Assembly: GCA_910587515.1 (NCBI GenBank)
Contig: CAJULW010000018.1
Span: 1-38,495, forward strand
Direction: 5' to 3'
DNA length: 38,495 nucleotides
Origin: an uncultured Duncaniella sp.
GTDB taxonomy: Bacteria; Bacteroidota; Bacteroidia; Bacteroidales; Muribaculaceae
Part shown: positions 16,049 through 24,556 of the stretch, piece by piece
Layout of the letters: each line of letters begins with the position of its first letter
Position numbering within the stretch: the stretch's first letter is position 1
Position numbers and translations under genes: made by a program
Notes under the pieces: model-generated
What the model was told of the DNA's origin: nothing
What the model saw: only the letters and a program-made list of their open reading frames with translations
The model's database searches: none

Positions 16049-17479
16049 ATGAAAAAAACAGCTATACTCTCGGTAGGGATGATAGCCGCGCTTTCGGTTG
16101 CTTCGTGTGATGAGGCGACCTCGACTGCCGGTGGAAGTCTCGTACAGGATGATGTAGAAATTGTAATAGACTCGACATTTACGGTAAGTGGACGTGCGGT
16201 CATCAGTGACATTGTGCAGTCGCGTACCGTTCTTCAGCTCATCGGGAAAATCGATGCGGAGGGTTACGGAAGCCTCAGTAGTGATATCGTGTGTCAGTAT
16301 ATGCCGTCGGCTTATGTGGATACTATTGGTGTCACTCCCGATTACATAGACTCTGTGAAGCTTGTGCTTTCGATGTACAAAGGAGGGTTTGCCGGTGACT
16401 CGGTCGTTCCTATGGGGTTAAAGGTGTTTGCTCTTGACAAACAATTGCCATCGCCGATATACAGTGACTTTAATCCAGAAGGTTACTATGATCCGTCAAA
16501 ACCTATAGGCTCGACAACGTATTCCGCTCTTATTGACGGAGCGGAGCACATTGTGGCTGATGGTTCCGGAAGCATAGTCAAGGATATAATGGTAAAACTT
16601 CCAACGGAATTAGGGGTGCGGCTGTTTAATCAGTTCAAGACTTCAAAGGAGACTTTTGCGACTCCTCAGGCTTTTGCCGAATGGTTTCCAGGTCTGTATA
16701 TATCTAACTCTTTTGGCTCTGGACGTGTTACCCGTATAGCGAGCAACATGATCAACGTCTATTATCGGACGAAGCAGCCCATTCCGAATACGGATCCTCA
16801 AAGGGATACGATTTTGAATGGTATCGGTACATATATGGCTGTCACTCCGGAGATCATAACCAACAACAATATAGCTTACAAGATGGCGGAGAATTTGAAA
16901 CAGCGCGCTCTGTCTGGCGAAGCTCTTCTTGTCGCTCCGACCGGCTATGATGTGGAGTTCAAATTTCCGGCCAAGGAGATCGCAGAACGCTATAAGGCAC
17001 AGAGCGGTGCGTTGTCAGTGATAAATGCGTTGTCGTTCACTCTTCCCGCCAAAGAGATAGAAAACAAATACGGCTTGACGCCTCCACCGTATGTATTGAT
17101 GGTCAAGAAGAAGGACAAAGACAAATTTTTTGCCGGAACACAAGTCAATGACAATCTGTCGTCTTTTTATGCCGCTTACAACTCTGCGACTGAGAGCTAC
17201 ACGTTTTCATCGATGCGTGATTACATAATAGATGTAATAAAAAAAGATGAAGTTTCCGCTGAGGATGAAGATTTCATCATTTGTCCGGCATTGGTTTCGT
17301 TTTATGTGAATTCAAGTTCTGATTATTATTACTATTATTACGGATACAATAACACCTCCACACAGGTTAGTTCGATAACTCCTTATGTTACCGAGCCTGT
17401 CATGGCTCAGCTTGATTTTGAGAATGCCAAGATCAAATTCACGTTCAGCAAGCAGACATTGGGTGGCAAAAAGAAATGA
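16049..17479 (+). CDS. DUF4270 family lipoprotein
   Basis: I take the ATG at 16049 because it gives a clean signal peptide, MKKTAILSVGMIAALSVASC; an ATG at 16031 overlapping the previous gene by 8 bases is possible. The lipobox VASC puts the lipidated Cys at residue 20. The 476-residue body matches DUF4270: STFTVSGRAVISDIVQSRTVLQLIGKI, AYVDTIGVTPDYIDSVKLVLSM and repeated beta-rich segments. A run of six tyrosines follows SSD near residue 430, within a low-complexity Ser/Tyr/Asn stretch. Likely anchored in the outer membrane or its inner leaflet; function unknown. Translated with the glycogen-synthase-like gene in one unit. Confidence 0.9.
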   Translation: MKKTAILSVGMIAALSVASCDEATSTAGGSLVQDDVEIVIDSTFTVSGRAVISDIVQSRTVLQLIGKIDAEGYGSLSSDIVCQYMPSAYVDTIGVTPDYIDSVKLVLSMYKGGFAGDSVVPMGLKVFALDKQLPSPIYSDFNPEGYYDPSKPIGSTTYSALIDGAEHIVADGSGSIVKDIMVKLPTELGVRLFNQFKTSKETFATPQAFAEWFPGLYISNSFGSGRVTRIASNMINVYYRTKQPIPNTDPQRDTILNGIGTYMAVTPEIITNNNIAYKMAENLKQRALSGEALLVAPTGYDVEFKFPAKEIAERYKAQSGALSVINALSFTLPAKEIENKYGLTPPPYVLMVKKKDKDKFFAGTQVNDNLSSFYAAYNSATESYTFSSMRDYIIDVIKKDEVSAEDEDFIICPALVSFYVNSSSDYYYYYYGYNNTSTQVSSITPYVTEPVMAQLDFENAKIKFTFSKQTLGGKKK

Positions 17480-17528
17480 ATCCTGTGATTTTTGTCTATT
17501 AGAGGCTGTAAATTAGGAAATAATTTAT

Positions 17529-17536
17529 TAACTTTG
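17529..17536 (+). promoter_or_regulatory. -7 box (TAACTTTG) of the tRNA-Thr gene
   Basis: TAACTTTG lies 73 bases before the tRNA; the -33 position does not match TTTG well. The leader holds a short AGCCC/GGGCT hairpin at 17547-17558. The motif is the same as at 15115. Confidence 0.55.
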
Positions 17537-17609
17537 CATCACTGAAAGCCCGAGGGCTGGAAAAACAAGATCTGTCGATTTGAATAATGTTCTTTTTTGA
17601 CAGAGGCAA

Positions 17610-17682
17610 GCCGCAATAGCTCAGTTGGTAGAGCATTTCATTCGTAACGAAAAGGTCCCGGGTTCGAGTCCCGGTCGCGGCT
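17610..17682 (+). tRNA. tRNA-Thr (anticodon CGU)
   Basis: A complete 73-base cloverleaf without encoded CCA. Acceptor GCCGCAA pairs with TCGCGGC, D-arm GCTC/GAGC, anticodon loop TTCGTAA (anticodon CGU, reads ACG), T-arm CCGGG/CCCGG with TTCGAGT loop, discriminator T. Two A.C mismatches are present: A6.C67 in the acceptor stem and A31.C39 at the foot of the anticodon stem. Other features are ordinary. Confidence 0.95.
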
Positions 17683-17689
17683 CATAAAG

Positions 17690-17719
17690 CACCCTTTAAC
17701 TCATTGAGTTTTTAGGGTG
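17690..17719 (+). terminator. Hairpin terminator after tRNA-Thr
   Basis: CACCCT pairs with AGGGTG around an inner AACTCA/TGAGTT stem, followed by TTTATTTATAT. It starts 8 bases after the tRNA. Confidence 0.8.
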
Positions 17720-17909
17720 TTTATTTATATAGATATTATTGGATCAATGTAGCGGGGATAGAAGTTTTTTTCTACGATATGATCGTTTTATTCAATTGCC
17801 TTTATGGATTTAAACGAGATTATGACAAAGAGATGGCGTTTTGAAAACAACCAAAGAGTTTACATTATAAAAACGGTCGGCTGTATCATAGGCCGGGCAT
17901 TGTGACAGA
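17720..17909. other. Intergenic stretch, no gene seen
   Basis: These 190 bases between the tRNA terminator and the fabI terminator contain no open frame of useful length, no repeat and no RNA fold that I recognise. A CGTTTTGAAAAC motif is present but unremarkable. Confidence 0.6.
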
Positions 17910-17963
17910 AAACGTCAACGATTCTTGCTGCACCTGATTGTGAAACAAGAATCGTTGACGTTT
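17910..17963 (-). terminator. Hairpin terminator after fabI
   Basis: A perfect 18-bp stem (17910-17927 with 17946-17963) with an 18-base loop lies 20 bases beyond the fabI stop. The loop is long for an intrinsic terminator, and the minus-strand T-tract is short. Confidence 0.75.
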
Positions 17964-17983
17964 GGTATTTAGGGAAGAGAATT

Positions 17984-18841
17984 TTAGCCGTATTGTATGG
18001 TTCCGTCTTCGTTGCGGTAAGAGTCGAAGCTCTTTTCATATTGATCCATTGCGCGTAGGCTCATACCCATACTTGAGAAGCCTCCGTCATGGAAAAGGTT
18101 TTGCATTGTCACTTTGCGTGTAAGATCACTGAACATTACGATACAATAGTCAGCGCATTCGTCTGCATTAGCGTTGCCGAGCGGTGACATGCGGTTTGCG
18201 AAGTCCATCAACGATGACATGCCTTTCACACCACTGCCAGCGGTTGTTTGTGTCGGGGATTGTGAGATAGTGTTGATACGTACAGACTTTTCGCGGCCAT
18301 AAATGTAACCGAAACTGCGGGCTATCGATTCAAGAAGGGCTTTGGCGTCGGCCATGTCATTGTAACCGAACATTGTCCGTTGAGCCGCGATATAGCTTAG
18401 TGCGACAATACTACCGTGGTCGGCTATTGCGTCAAGTTTTTTTGCCGCCTGAATCATTTTATGAAACGATACGGCCGATATATCGAGAGTCTTGCTGAGA
18501 AGATCGTAGTCAATGTCATCATAGAGACGTTTTTTACGTACGTTTGGCGACATACCTATGGAATGGAGGACAAAATCTATTTTTCCACCGAGGATTTCCA
18601 TTGATTTCTGAAATACCATCTCGAGGTCTTCGACATTAGTAGCGTCCGCCGGGATAACCTCTGCGTTTAGTTTTTCTCCGAGCTTGCTGACATCGCCCAT
18701 ACGGACTGCAACGGGAGTGTTTGACAGTGTGATTGTTGCGCCTTCTTCTACAGCTTTCTCAGCTACTTTCCAGGCGATACTCATATCGTTAAGCGCACCG
18801 AAAATAATGCCGCGCTTTCCTTTCAAAAGATTGTAAGCCAT
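17984..18841 (-). CDS. fabI: Enoyl-[acyl-carrier-protein] reductase (NADH)
   Basis: 285 residues, normal for Bacteroidetes FabI (the E. coli enzyme is 262). It reduces trans-2-enoyl-ACP in the last step of each fatty-acid elongation cycle. The divergent SDR fold shows GALNDMSIAWKVAE at residues 15-28 for NADH binding, HSIGMSP near 93-99 and the FabI catalytic pattern Tyr150, Tyr160 and Lys167 (SYIAAQRTMFGYNDMADAK). The C-terminus carries SPTQTTAGSGVKG and HDGGFSSMGMS. It stands alone, with its own promoter and terminator, divergent from an RNA methyltransferase gene. The ATG is followed by AYNLLKGKRGIIFG, which agrees with known starts. Confidence 0.95.
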   Translation of the reverse strand: MAYNLLKGKRGIIFGALNDMSIAWKVAEKAVEEGATITLSNTPVAVRMGDVSKLGEKLNAEVIPADATNVEDLEMVFQKSMEILGGKIDFVLHSIGMSPNVRKKRLYDDIDYDLLSKTLDISAVSFHKMIQAAKKLDAIADHGSIVALSYIAAQRTMFGYNDMADAKALLESIARSFGYIYGREKSVRINTISQSPTQTTAGSGVKGMSSLMDFANRMSPLGNANADECADYCIVMFSDLTRKVTMQNLFHDGGFSSMGMSLRAMDQYEKSFDSYRNEDGTIQYG

Positions 18842-18888
18842 GTGGTTTGTTGAAAAATTATTATTCTTAAATTACTTATTATACTATG

Positions 18889-18919
18889 CAAAGGTACGCA
18901 GATTTTGCGGGAATAGAAA
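18889..18919 (-). promoter_or_regulatory. Promoter of fabI
   Basis: Minus-strand TTTC (18919-18916), 19-base spacer, TACCTTTG (18896-18889). The -7 box is identical to that of rpoD. About 48 bases of leader precede the fabI start. Confidence 0.75.
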
Positions 18920-18945
18920 TTTTTGGGTGAATTTTGGTCGGTTTT

Positions 18946-18977
18946 GTTGGATTGTTGGTCTTGGCAACCTATATTTG
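18946..18977 (+). promoter_or_regulatory. Promoter of the RNA methyltransferase gene
   Basis: GTTG (18946-18949), 20-base spacer, TATATTTG (18970-18977), 23 bases before the start codon. Back-to-back with the fabI promoter; the two are separated by only about 26 bases. Confidence 0.55.
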
Positions 18978-19000
18978 TGTGTGTTTTGAAGAGTTTAGGA

Positions 19001-19804
19001 ATGGATATTATAAAAATAAATACTTTGAATCATCCCGGAGTGGAAGTGTTCGGGGCATTGACGGAAGCGCAATTGCGTAACAGGCTTGAACCCGATAAGG
19101 GGATTTTTATCGCTGAGAGTCCGAAAGTGATACGGGTTGCGTTGAATGCGGGGTACGAACCTATGGCTCTTATGTGCGAGGAGAAACATATTAGTGGCGA
19201 TGCCTCTGATATCATAGACCGTATAGGAGATAATGTGCCTGTATATACAGGAAGTCGTGAGATACTTGGTTCGCTTACGGGCTATACGCTTACAAGAGGT
19301 GTATTGTGTGCTATGCGACGGCCAGACCCGAAGCCATTGACGCAAATACTTGAAGATGCCAGCAGGATAGTGGTTATCGACGGTGTCGTGGATACGACAA
19401 ATATCGGGGCGATATTTCGATCGGCTGCGGCATTAGGTATGGATGCAGTCCTTTTGACTCCTGAGTCCTGCGACCCTTTGAATCGGCGCGCTGTCCGTGT
19501 GTCGATGGGATCAGTGTTTCTTGTGCCTTGGGCTTGGTATGTCGATCCGATTGATTCGCTTGGCAAATATGGTTTTCGTACTGTGGCAATGGCTTTGACT
19601 GACAAATCACTGTCACTTGATGATCCTGTCTTGAAATCCGAACCTCGTTTGGCCATAATAATGGGAACAGAGGGTGACGGATTGTCGGATGAAACGATAT
19701 GTATTGCAGATTATACTGTGCGTATCCCGATGGCTAACGGTGTTGACTCGCTAAACGTGGCAGCTGCCGCTGCTGTCGCTTTTTGGGAGTTAAGGGCGCA
19801 ATAG
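19001..19804 (+). CDS. RNA 2'-O-methyltransferase, TrmH/SpoU family
   Basis: The ATG at 19001 is chosen over an upstream frame start at 18923 because TTTAGGA lies directly before it and the promoter box at 18970 would fall inside the longer version. The product is 267 residues. An N-terminal substrate-binding part (GIFIAESPKVIRVALNAG) precedes the knotted SPOUT domain with motif 1 VIDGVVDTTNIGAIFRSAAALG, motif 2 IIMGTEGDGLS and motif 3 RIPMANGVDSLNVAAAAAVA. It methylates a ribose in rRNA or tRNA using S-adenosylmethionine; the target nucleotide cannot be deduced. It ends 28 bases before a shared terminator. Confidence 0.92.
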   Translation: MDIIKINTLNHPGVEVFGALTEAQLRNRLEPDKGIFIAESPKVIRVALNAGYEPMALMCEEKHISGDASDIIDRIGDNVPVYTGSREILGSLTGYTLTRGVLCAMRRPDPKPLTQILEDASRIVVIDGVVDTTNIGAIFRSAAALGMDAVLLTPESCDPLNRRAVRVSMGSVFLVPWAWYVDPIDSLGKYGFRTVAMALTDKSLSLDDPVLKSEPRLAIIMGTEGDGLSDETICIADYTVRIPMANGVDSLNVAAAAAVAFWELRAQ

Positions 19805-19832
19805 TCCGGATTTAGAGCAATGATATGACACA

Positions 19833-19872
19833 ACAATTCCCGTGCTTTGACTGATGGAGGCACGGGAATTGT
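19833..19872. terminator. Bidirectional hairpin terminator
   Basis: A perfect 13-bp stem (19833-19845 with 19860-19872) lies between convergent genes, the RNA methyltransferase (+) and rhaD (-). The remaining bases of this intergenic region show no gene. Confidence 0.85.
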
Positions 19873-19944
19873 ATATTTCCGATAGGGTATGTAATTGTCT
19901 ATCGTTTGAATATGGTTCTGATTGCGGTCGTCAGACTATCGGCT

Positions 19945-20754
19945 TTATTTAGGAAGGTTGAACGCTACAGTCATTTCGTGCATTTGCTCATCGCTCATGC
20001 CGTCAGGCTCAAAGCCCATGTTTTTAGCGCAAATGTATATTTGAGCTGATTTGTTTAGCACATCTACCTGGTCGAAAGCATTCATAATATCTTCGTCGAC
20101 TGCAAACACACCGTGTTTTTCCCAAAGTGTAACATCGTAGTCACCGAGTTCCTTGATCGTAGACTCAGCGAGTTCGTTTGAGCTCGGGAGTTGATAGGGG
20201 ATAATGCCGAGGCCGCGAGGACAGAAAGCTTTTGTCTCCGGTATCATGCTCCATAGAAGTCTGGATGCGATGTCTTTTTCAAGATATTTTTTACAATGAG
20301 ACATTGCGACAAGTTCTATGGGATGAGTGTGGAGCGAAGCCTTGTAATTAGACCCTTTTCCGATGAGGTAGTTGTGGACCGCAAGGTGCGACGGCAGTTC
20401 TGATGTCGGTTTCACCGGTTCGTCAGCGATAATTTCGTAGTGTGCGCAATCATCGGTTATACGAATGACCGAACCGTTTGACATGGGACGACGGGCAAGG
20501 TCGCGCATGCGCTTGTTTGTGCCTTTGCAATAAAAATAGCAACCTTTCAGATTCGGGAGAGTCAGGCCTATCGGTGTAGCGGGAGCTATAGCCGGCATGT
20601 TTCTGATGGAATCATCGACATATTCGGTTATATTTACTGTTATATTGCCACCGTTGCGTTCGGCCCATCCTTTTTGCCAAAGGTAGCCGGCCACTTCTGC
20701 CACTTTTTCAACCTCGGCTGTGAGAGCCGGGCGATTTTCAAGAATAGAAGACAT
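19945..20754 (-). CDS. rhaD: L-rhamnulose-1-phosphate aldolase
   Basis: 269 residues, close to E. coli RhaD (274). It cleaves rhamnulose-1-phosphate into dihydroxyacetone phosphate and L-lactaldehyde. The class II aldolase features are visible: GWAERNGGNITVNI near residues 29-42 for phosphate binding, PTSELPSHLAVH around Glu119, and zinc ligands His142 and His144 in LHTHPIELVA, with LWEKHGVFAVDED further on containing the third His. It is the last gene of the rha operon, 19 bases after rhaT. No lactaldehyde reductase (fucO) is seen nearby. Confidence 0.97.
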   Translation of the reverse strand: MSSILENRPALTAEVEKVAEVAGYLWQKGWAERNGGNITVNITEYVDDSIRNMPAIAPATPIGLTLPNLKGCYFYCKGTNKRMRDLARRPMSNGSVIRITDDCAHYEIIADEPVKPTSELPSHLAVHNYLIGKGSNYKASLHTHPIELVAMSHCKKYLEKDIASRLLWSMIPETKAFCPRGLGIIPYQLPSSNELAESTIKELGDYDVTLWEKHGVFAVDEDIMNAFDQVDVLNKSAQIYICAKNMGFEPDGMSDEQMHEMTVAFNLPK

Positions 20755-20773
20755 AAATTTTATTATGATTGGA

Positions 20774-21808
20774 TTATCCGATTAGTTGAGGAAGAAAGCA
20801 TGAAACGATCAGTACTATGATTCCTGCCAAAAGCACAGATATGGTTTTTGACGAGCATCCTTTCCATTCTTTCAATATGATACCCCAGACATTTGAGAAG
20901 ACAACATTGAGGGCCATCAATATGCAGAACGACAGAGTCATCAGTGTCGGTGAATCCGTCAGGAATCCTTTGCCAAGCGCGAGCCCGAAAAACTGGCTGT
21001 ACCATAGTGCTCCCGCGAGAAGGCAGAATAGAAGATTGTTTGACAATACCGATGTGTTACGATAGTCTCCCCACGTGTCGTTTTTATGATTTTGATAGAA
21101 ACAGTAGACCGCGTTGGTTACGAATCCGCCTAATGTTACCAAGAATGTCGCTGGCAGTGTTTTGAATATATCCGGGGTCAGTTCTCCGAAATTAATTCCG
21201 CTGCCGAATTCAAGTCCGACGTTGAAACAGCCGCTCATGAATCCGGCCAACAGTGCGATGACAATTCCTTTCGGGAAATTGAAATCTTTTACCGCGGCTT
21301 TCTTCTCTTCTTCACTTAGCGAGGCGGCTTTCATTGAGCCTGCGATACCGATGATAGCTATTCCGATCAATGTCACGACAACACCGATGACAACCGCGAG
21401 AGTGAGCTGTGAAAGGGGATCATTTTCCGGGAAGAAAATATTGAGCAATACGGGACCCATGATAGTCCCCAGGCCGGCACAGGTTCCGAGCGCGATTGAT
21501 TGTCCGAGAGCTACGCCAAGATAACGCATTGACAGTCCGAATGTCAAACCTCCGACGCCCCAAAGCATACCGAAAAGTATAGTCATCCAGATATTGAAAG
21601 ATTGTTCCGGAGTGAATAGTTCTGTCAGAGAGTGCCCTTCCGGAACAGCAAGCAACGCTCCAAGAAAAGGAAGGACAAGCCACGCAAACACTCCCTGTAC
21701 AATCCAATAGCTTTCCCAGCTCCAAGATTTGATCTTATTGATGGGTACATAGCAACTGGATTGACAGAAAGCGCCTATGGCTATTATTATCAAGCCAATA
21801 AGTATCAT
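20774..21808 (-). CDS. rhaT: L-rhamnose/proton symporter
   Basis: 344 residues, the same size as E. coli RhaT, with about ten hydrophobic segments in the cytoplasmic membrane. Family sequences include QSSCYVPINKIKSWSWESYWIVQG near residues 15-38, GVGGLTFGLSMRYLGVALGQSIALG near 85-110, and KGIVIALLAGFMSGCFNVGLE near 175-195. It imports L-rhamnose with protons. Its start overlaps the rhaA stop by ATGA, indicating coupled translation, and rhaD follows after 19 bases. The TonB-dependent outer-membrane uptake that Bacteroidales use for larger rhamnosides is not in this window. Confidence 0.96.
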   Translation of the reverse strand: MILIGLIIIAIGAFCQSSCYVPINKIKSWSWESYWIVQGVFAWLVLPFLGALLAVPEGHSLTELFTPEQSFNIWMTILFGMLWGVGGLTFGLSMRYLGVALGQSIALGTCAGLGTIMGPVLLNIFFPENDPLSQLTLAVVIGVVVTLIGIAIIGIAGSMKAASLSEEEKKAAVKDFNFPKGIVIALLAGFMSGCFNVGLEFGSGINFGELTPDIFKTLPATFLVTLGGFVTNAVYCFYQNHKNDTWGDYRNTSVLSNNLLFCLLAGALWYSQFFGLALGKGFLTDSPTLMTLSFCILMALNVVFSNVWGIILKEWKGCSSKTISVLLAGIIVLIVSCFLPQLIG

Positions 21809-23058
21809 CTTTTTGAGGTTACTTCAATTTCATATTTTTCTACTTCGCCTATGAACGATTCTCCAACAGGCACATTGTTCTTAAGGCAGAACATGTCGTA
21901 TACCGCATTCCACGGAAGGTTCTTGCATTCTTCAAGGAGTGCGAGACGCTGGAACTTCTTGTCGGCAAGCTCGTAGTTGCGAATTTTTTCAGTCGGTTCG
22001 AGAAGTGCGCGCAGCATACATTTCTGGGCGGCACGGCTGCCTATTACGTATGCGCCTATTCGGTTGAGGGTTCCATCGAAATAGTCGAGGCCGTAATGGA
22101 CGCGGTTGAGCGCTCCTGCGCGGACAATCTCGCTGAATAGATCCATGGTGGGGTCATCCATGATGGTTACATGGTCGGAATCCCAACGTACCGGACGAGA
22201 AACGTGAAGCATAAGTTCGGGAACGAACAGAAGCATAGCGGAAACTTTGTCGGCCACGCTTTCGGTCGGATGGAAGTGGCCGGTGTCAAGCGTGATCATC
22301 ATATCGTTTTTAGCTGCGTATGCGGTGTAGAAATCGTTTGACCCGACAGTGTAGCTTTCAAGACCGATGCCGAATACTTTTGATTCCACACAGTCTTTCA
22401 TCCAGTCATATTTGTGCTCGAAAATCTGATCAAGGGAGTCTTTGAGCAGCTCACGGTAGAGGTAGCGGTTCACAGTAAGGTCTTTGCTTCCGTCGTGTAC
22501 CCAAGTATTCATGATACATGGGTCTTGCTGAGCCTCTCCTATGGCTTGTGAAATTGCGCGACAACGTTTGGAGTGTTCGATCCAGAAATCGCGTATTCCT
22601 TTGTCGGGGTTGGCGAGGCTAAGGTCTCCGCTTTTGGGATGGGAGAAGGAGGTTGAGTTAAAGTCAAGCTTGACATCGTTTGCTTTACCCCAGTCGATCC
22701 AGCTTTGGAAATGTTCCACAGAACATTGGTCGCGATCAACGAATTTTCCACCGAAATCACCGTATATCTCATGGAGATTCAATCTGTGTTTTCCGGGGAT
22801 CAAACTCATGGCGTATAATATATCGTCCCTTAGTTCATTAATGTTACGAGCCTTTCCGGGATAGTTGCCGTTTACCTGGATGCCACCGGTCAGGGCGCCA
22901 CCTTGGTTTTCGAAACCTGCGACGTCGTCAGCCTGCCAACAATGCATGCTGAGGTGGAAATCCTGCATTTGATCAAGGACTTTGTCTGTGTCTACGCCAA
23001 CCGCGGCATATCGTTCTTTGGCGATTTCATAAGCTTTTCTTACTGATTCTTCCTTCAT
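21805..23058 (-). CDS. rhaA: L-rhamnose isomerase
   Basis: 417 residues, matching the family (419 in E. coli). It converts L-rhamnose to L-rhamnulose using divalent metals in a TIM-barrel. Recognisable segments are MHCWQADDVAGFEN near residue 34, LNLHEIYGDFGGKFVDRD near 98-115, LDFNSTSFSHPKSGDLSLANPD near 135-155, and the metal-ligand region MITLDTGHFHPTESVADK near 263-280. Start ATG at 23058 gives MKEESVRKAYEIAKERY. Second gene of the operon, 26 bases after rhaB and overlapping rhaT. Confidence 0.97.
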   Translation of the reverse strand: MKEESVRKAYEIAKERYAAVGVDTDKVLDQMQDFHLSMHCWQADDVAGFENQGGALTGGIQVNGNYPGKARNINELRDDILYAMSLIPGKHRLNLHEIYGDFGGKFVDRDQCSVEHFQSWIDWGKANDVKLDFNSTSFSHPKSGDLSLANPDKGIRDFWIEHSKRCRAISQAIGEAQQDPCIMNTWVHDGSKDLTVNRYLYRELLKDSLDQIFEHKYDWMKDCVESKVFGIGLESYTVGSNDFYTAYAAKNDMMITLDTGHFHPTESVADKVSAMLLFVPELMLHVSRPVRWDSDHVTIMDDPTMDLFSEIVRAGALNRVHYGLDYFDGTLNRIGAYVIGSRAAQKCMLRALLEPTEKIRNYELADKKFQRLALLEECKNLPWNAVYDMFCLKNNVPVGESFIGEVEKYEIEVTSKR

Positions 23059-23084
23059 GATAAGTTTATTTTAGGTATAATAAT

Positions 23085-24521
23085 TTATATTTTAGGTATA
23101 TATATTTTTGTTTCGGTGGAATTTATGGCGACATTGCGCATTTCGGCTATATTTTTCACGCGATTGTCCGCACGGAGTTGCACAAGAATGTTTCCAAGTG
23201 CGGTTGATTCTGTCGGCCCCGCCACGACGGGCATCTGAAGGACGTCAGCGGTCAGTTGCATGAGATGGGCGTTGAGCGAACCTCCTCCTATGACGTGGAG
23301 AGTGTCGATCTCTTTTGGCGACAGTTCCCGTAGCCATCCGAGAACTTCTTTATAGCGATAGGCGAGGCTTCGGAATATCACTCTTACAAAATCAGCCGGT
23401 GTTTCAGGCACTTTTTGGTTTGAGCGTTCGCAGTAATTTGAAATAGCCTCGGTCATTGACGATGGATTGGCGAAAGATGGATCGTCTGGATTTATAATGC
23501 TGTCTATGTTTGATTGGGTATATAAAGCGCATAATTCAGCGACATCTTCAGGCGCGTCTTTAAATTCGGTACGCGCTCGTTCGAACAGCCACATTCCGCA
23601 TATATTTTTTAGGTAGCGAATGCTTCCGTCAATACCGCCTTCGTTGGTGAAATTATATGCGAAGCCTTTTTCGTTGATAATCGGGGAGGGCACTTCTATG
23701 CCAAGAAGAGACCATGTGCCACAGCTTAGATATGCGAAATTTTCGTTTTTGGCCGGAACACCGATGACAGCGGAGGCTGTGTCATGGCCAGCCACGGCTA
23801 TGACGGGTACAGCTCCGAGTCCAGTTGCATGTTGGACTTCTGGAGTCAAAATACCTGTTTTATATCCAGGATTTACAAGTTTTCCGAAATGTTTTTGATT
23901 TAACCCTGCTTTTTCAAGCAATTCCTCGTCAAGTTTTCCGGATGTGGGGTTGAGTATCTGAGATGTGGAGGCTACGGTATACTCAGTCACCGCATTTCCG
24001 GTCAACATATAGCTGAGTGCATCCGGGATAAAAAGTATTTTATCGCTGTTGTGCAGTGCGTTATCTCCTGCTTTGTGTAAAGTGTAGAGTTGGAAGAGGG
24101 TATTGAAATCCATGAATTGAATGCCTGTCTTTTCATAGACTTTTTCTTTAGGTATTTCTTGGCAGAATTTTTCGACAGCTCCAGTTGTGTGCGGATCCCT
24201 GTAGCAATAAGGAAGTCCGGCGAGAGTCCCGTCGGGATAAAAATATGCGACATCGCATCCCCATGTGTCAATGCCGATCGAACGAGCCTGCACACCTAAT
24301 TTCTCAAGTTTTTTTGAAGCGGTTTTTAAGCCTTCGAGTATTTCGTTGTAAAGACCTGGAAGATTCCAAAACAGATGTCCTCCGATAGGTAACATGGGGT
24401 GCTTGAATCGGTGAAGTTCTTCTGTCGCGACTTTTTTCCCGTCAAAAGAGGCGAGTATGAGTCTTCCGCTTGTCGCACCGAGGTCGACTGCGATATAATA
24501 GGATATTTCTTCTTGTTTCAT
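23085..24521 (-). CDS. rhaB: Rhamnulokinase
   Basis: 478 residues, the normal size. It phosphorylates L-rhamnulose to the 1-phosphate with ATP. FGGY-kinase marks are YYIAVDLGATSGRLILASFDG at residues 8-28 (phosphate 1 loop), GIDTWGCDVAYF near 83-94, VAGHDTASAVIGVP near 243-256 and SCGTWSLLGIE near 266-276, then HVIGGGSLNAHLMQLTADVL (adenosine motif) near 412. First gene of the rha operon. It begins only 35 bases after the der stop, with no recognisable promoter between; no AraC-type rhaR/rhaS gene lies in this window. Confidence 0.97.
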   Translation of the reverse strand: MKQEEISYYIAVDLGATSGRLILASFDGKKVATEELHRFKHPMLPIGGHLFWNLPGLYNEILEGLKTASKKLEKLGVQARSIGIDTWGCDVAYFYPDGTLAGLPYCYRDPHTTGAVEKFCQEIPKEKVYEKTGIQFMDFNTLFQLYTLHKAGDNALHNSDKILFIPDALSYMLTGNAVTEYTVASTSQILNPTSGKLDEELLEKAGLNQKHFGKLVNPGYKTGILTPEVQHATGLGAVPVIAVAGHDTASAVIGVPAKNENFAYLSCGTWSLLGIEVPSPIINEKGFAYNFTNEGGIDGSIRYLKNICGMWLFERARTEFKDAPEDVAELCALYTQSNIDSIINPDDPSFANPSSMTEAISNYCERSNQKVPETPADFVRVIFRSLAYRYKEVLGWLRELSPKEIDTLHVIGGGSLNAHLMQLTADVLQMPVVAGPTESTALGNILVQLRADNRVKNIAEMRNVAINSTETKIYIPKI

Positions 24522-24556
24522 GGTGTTGGCATGTGATGATTTGTTGTTTATTCTGA

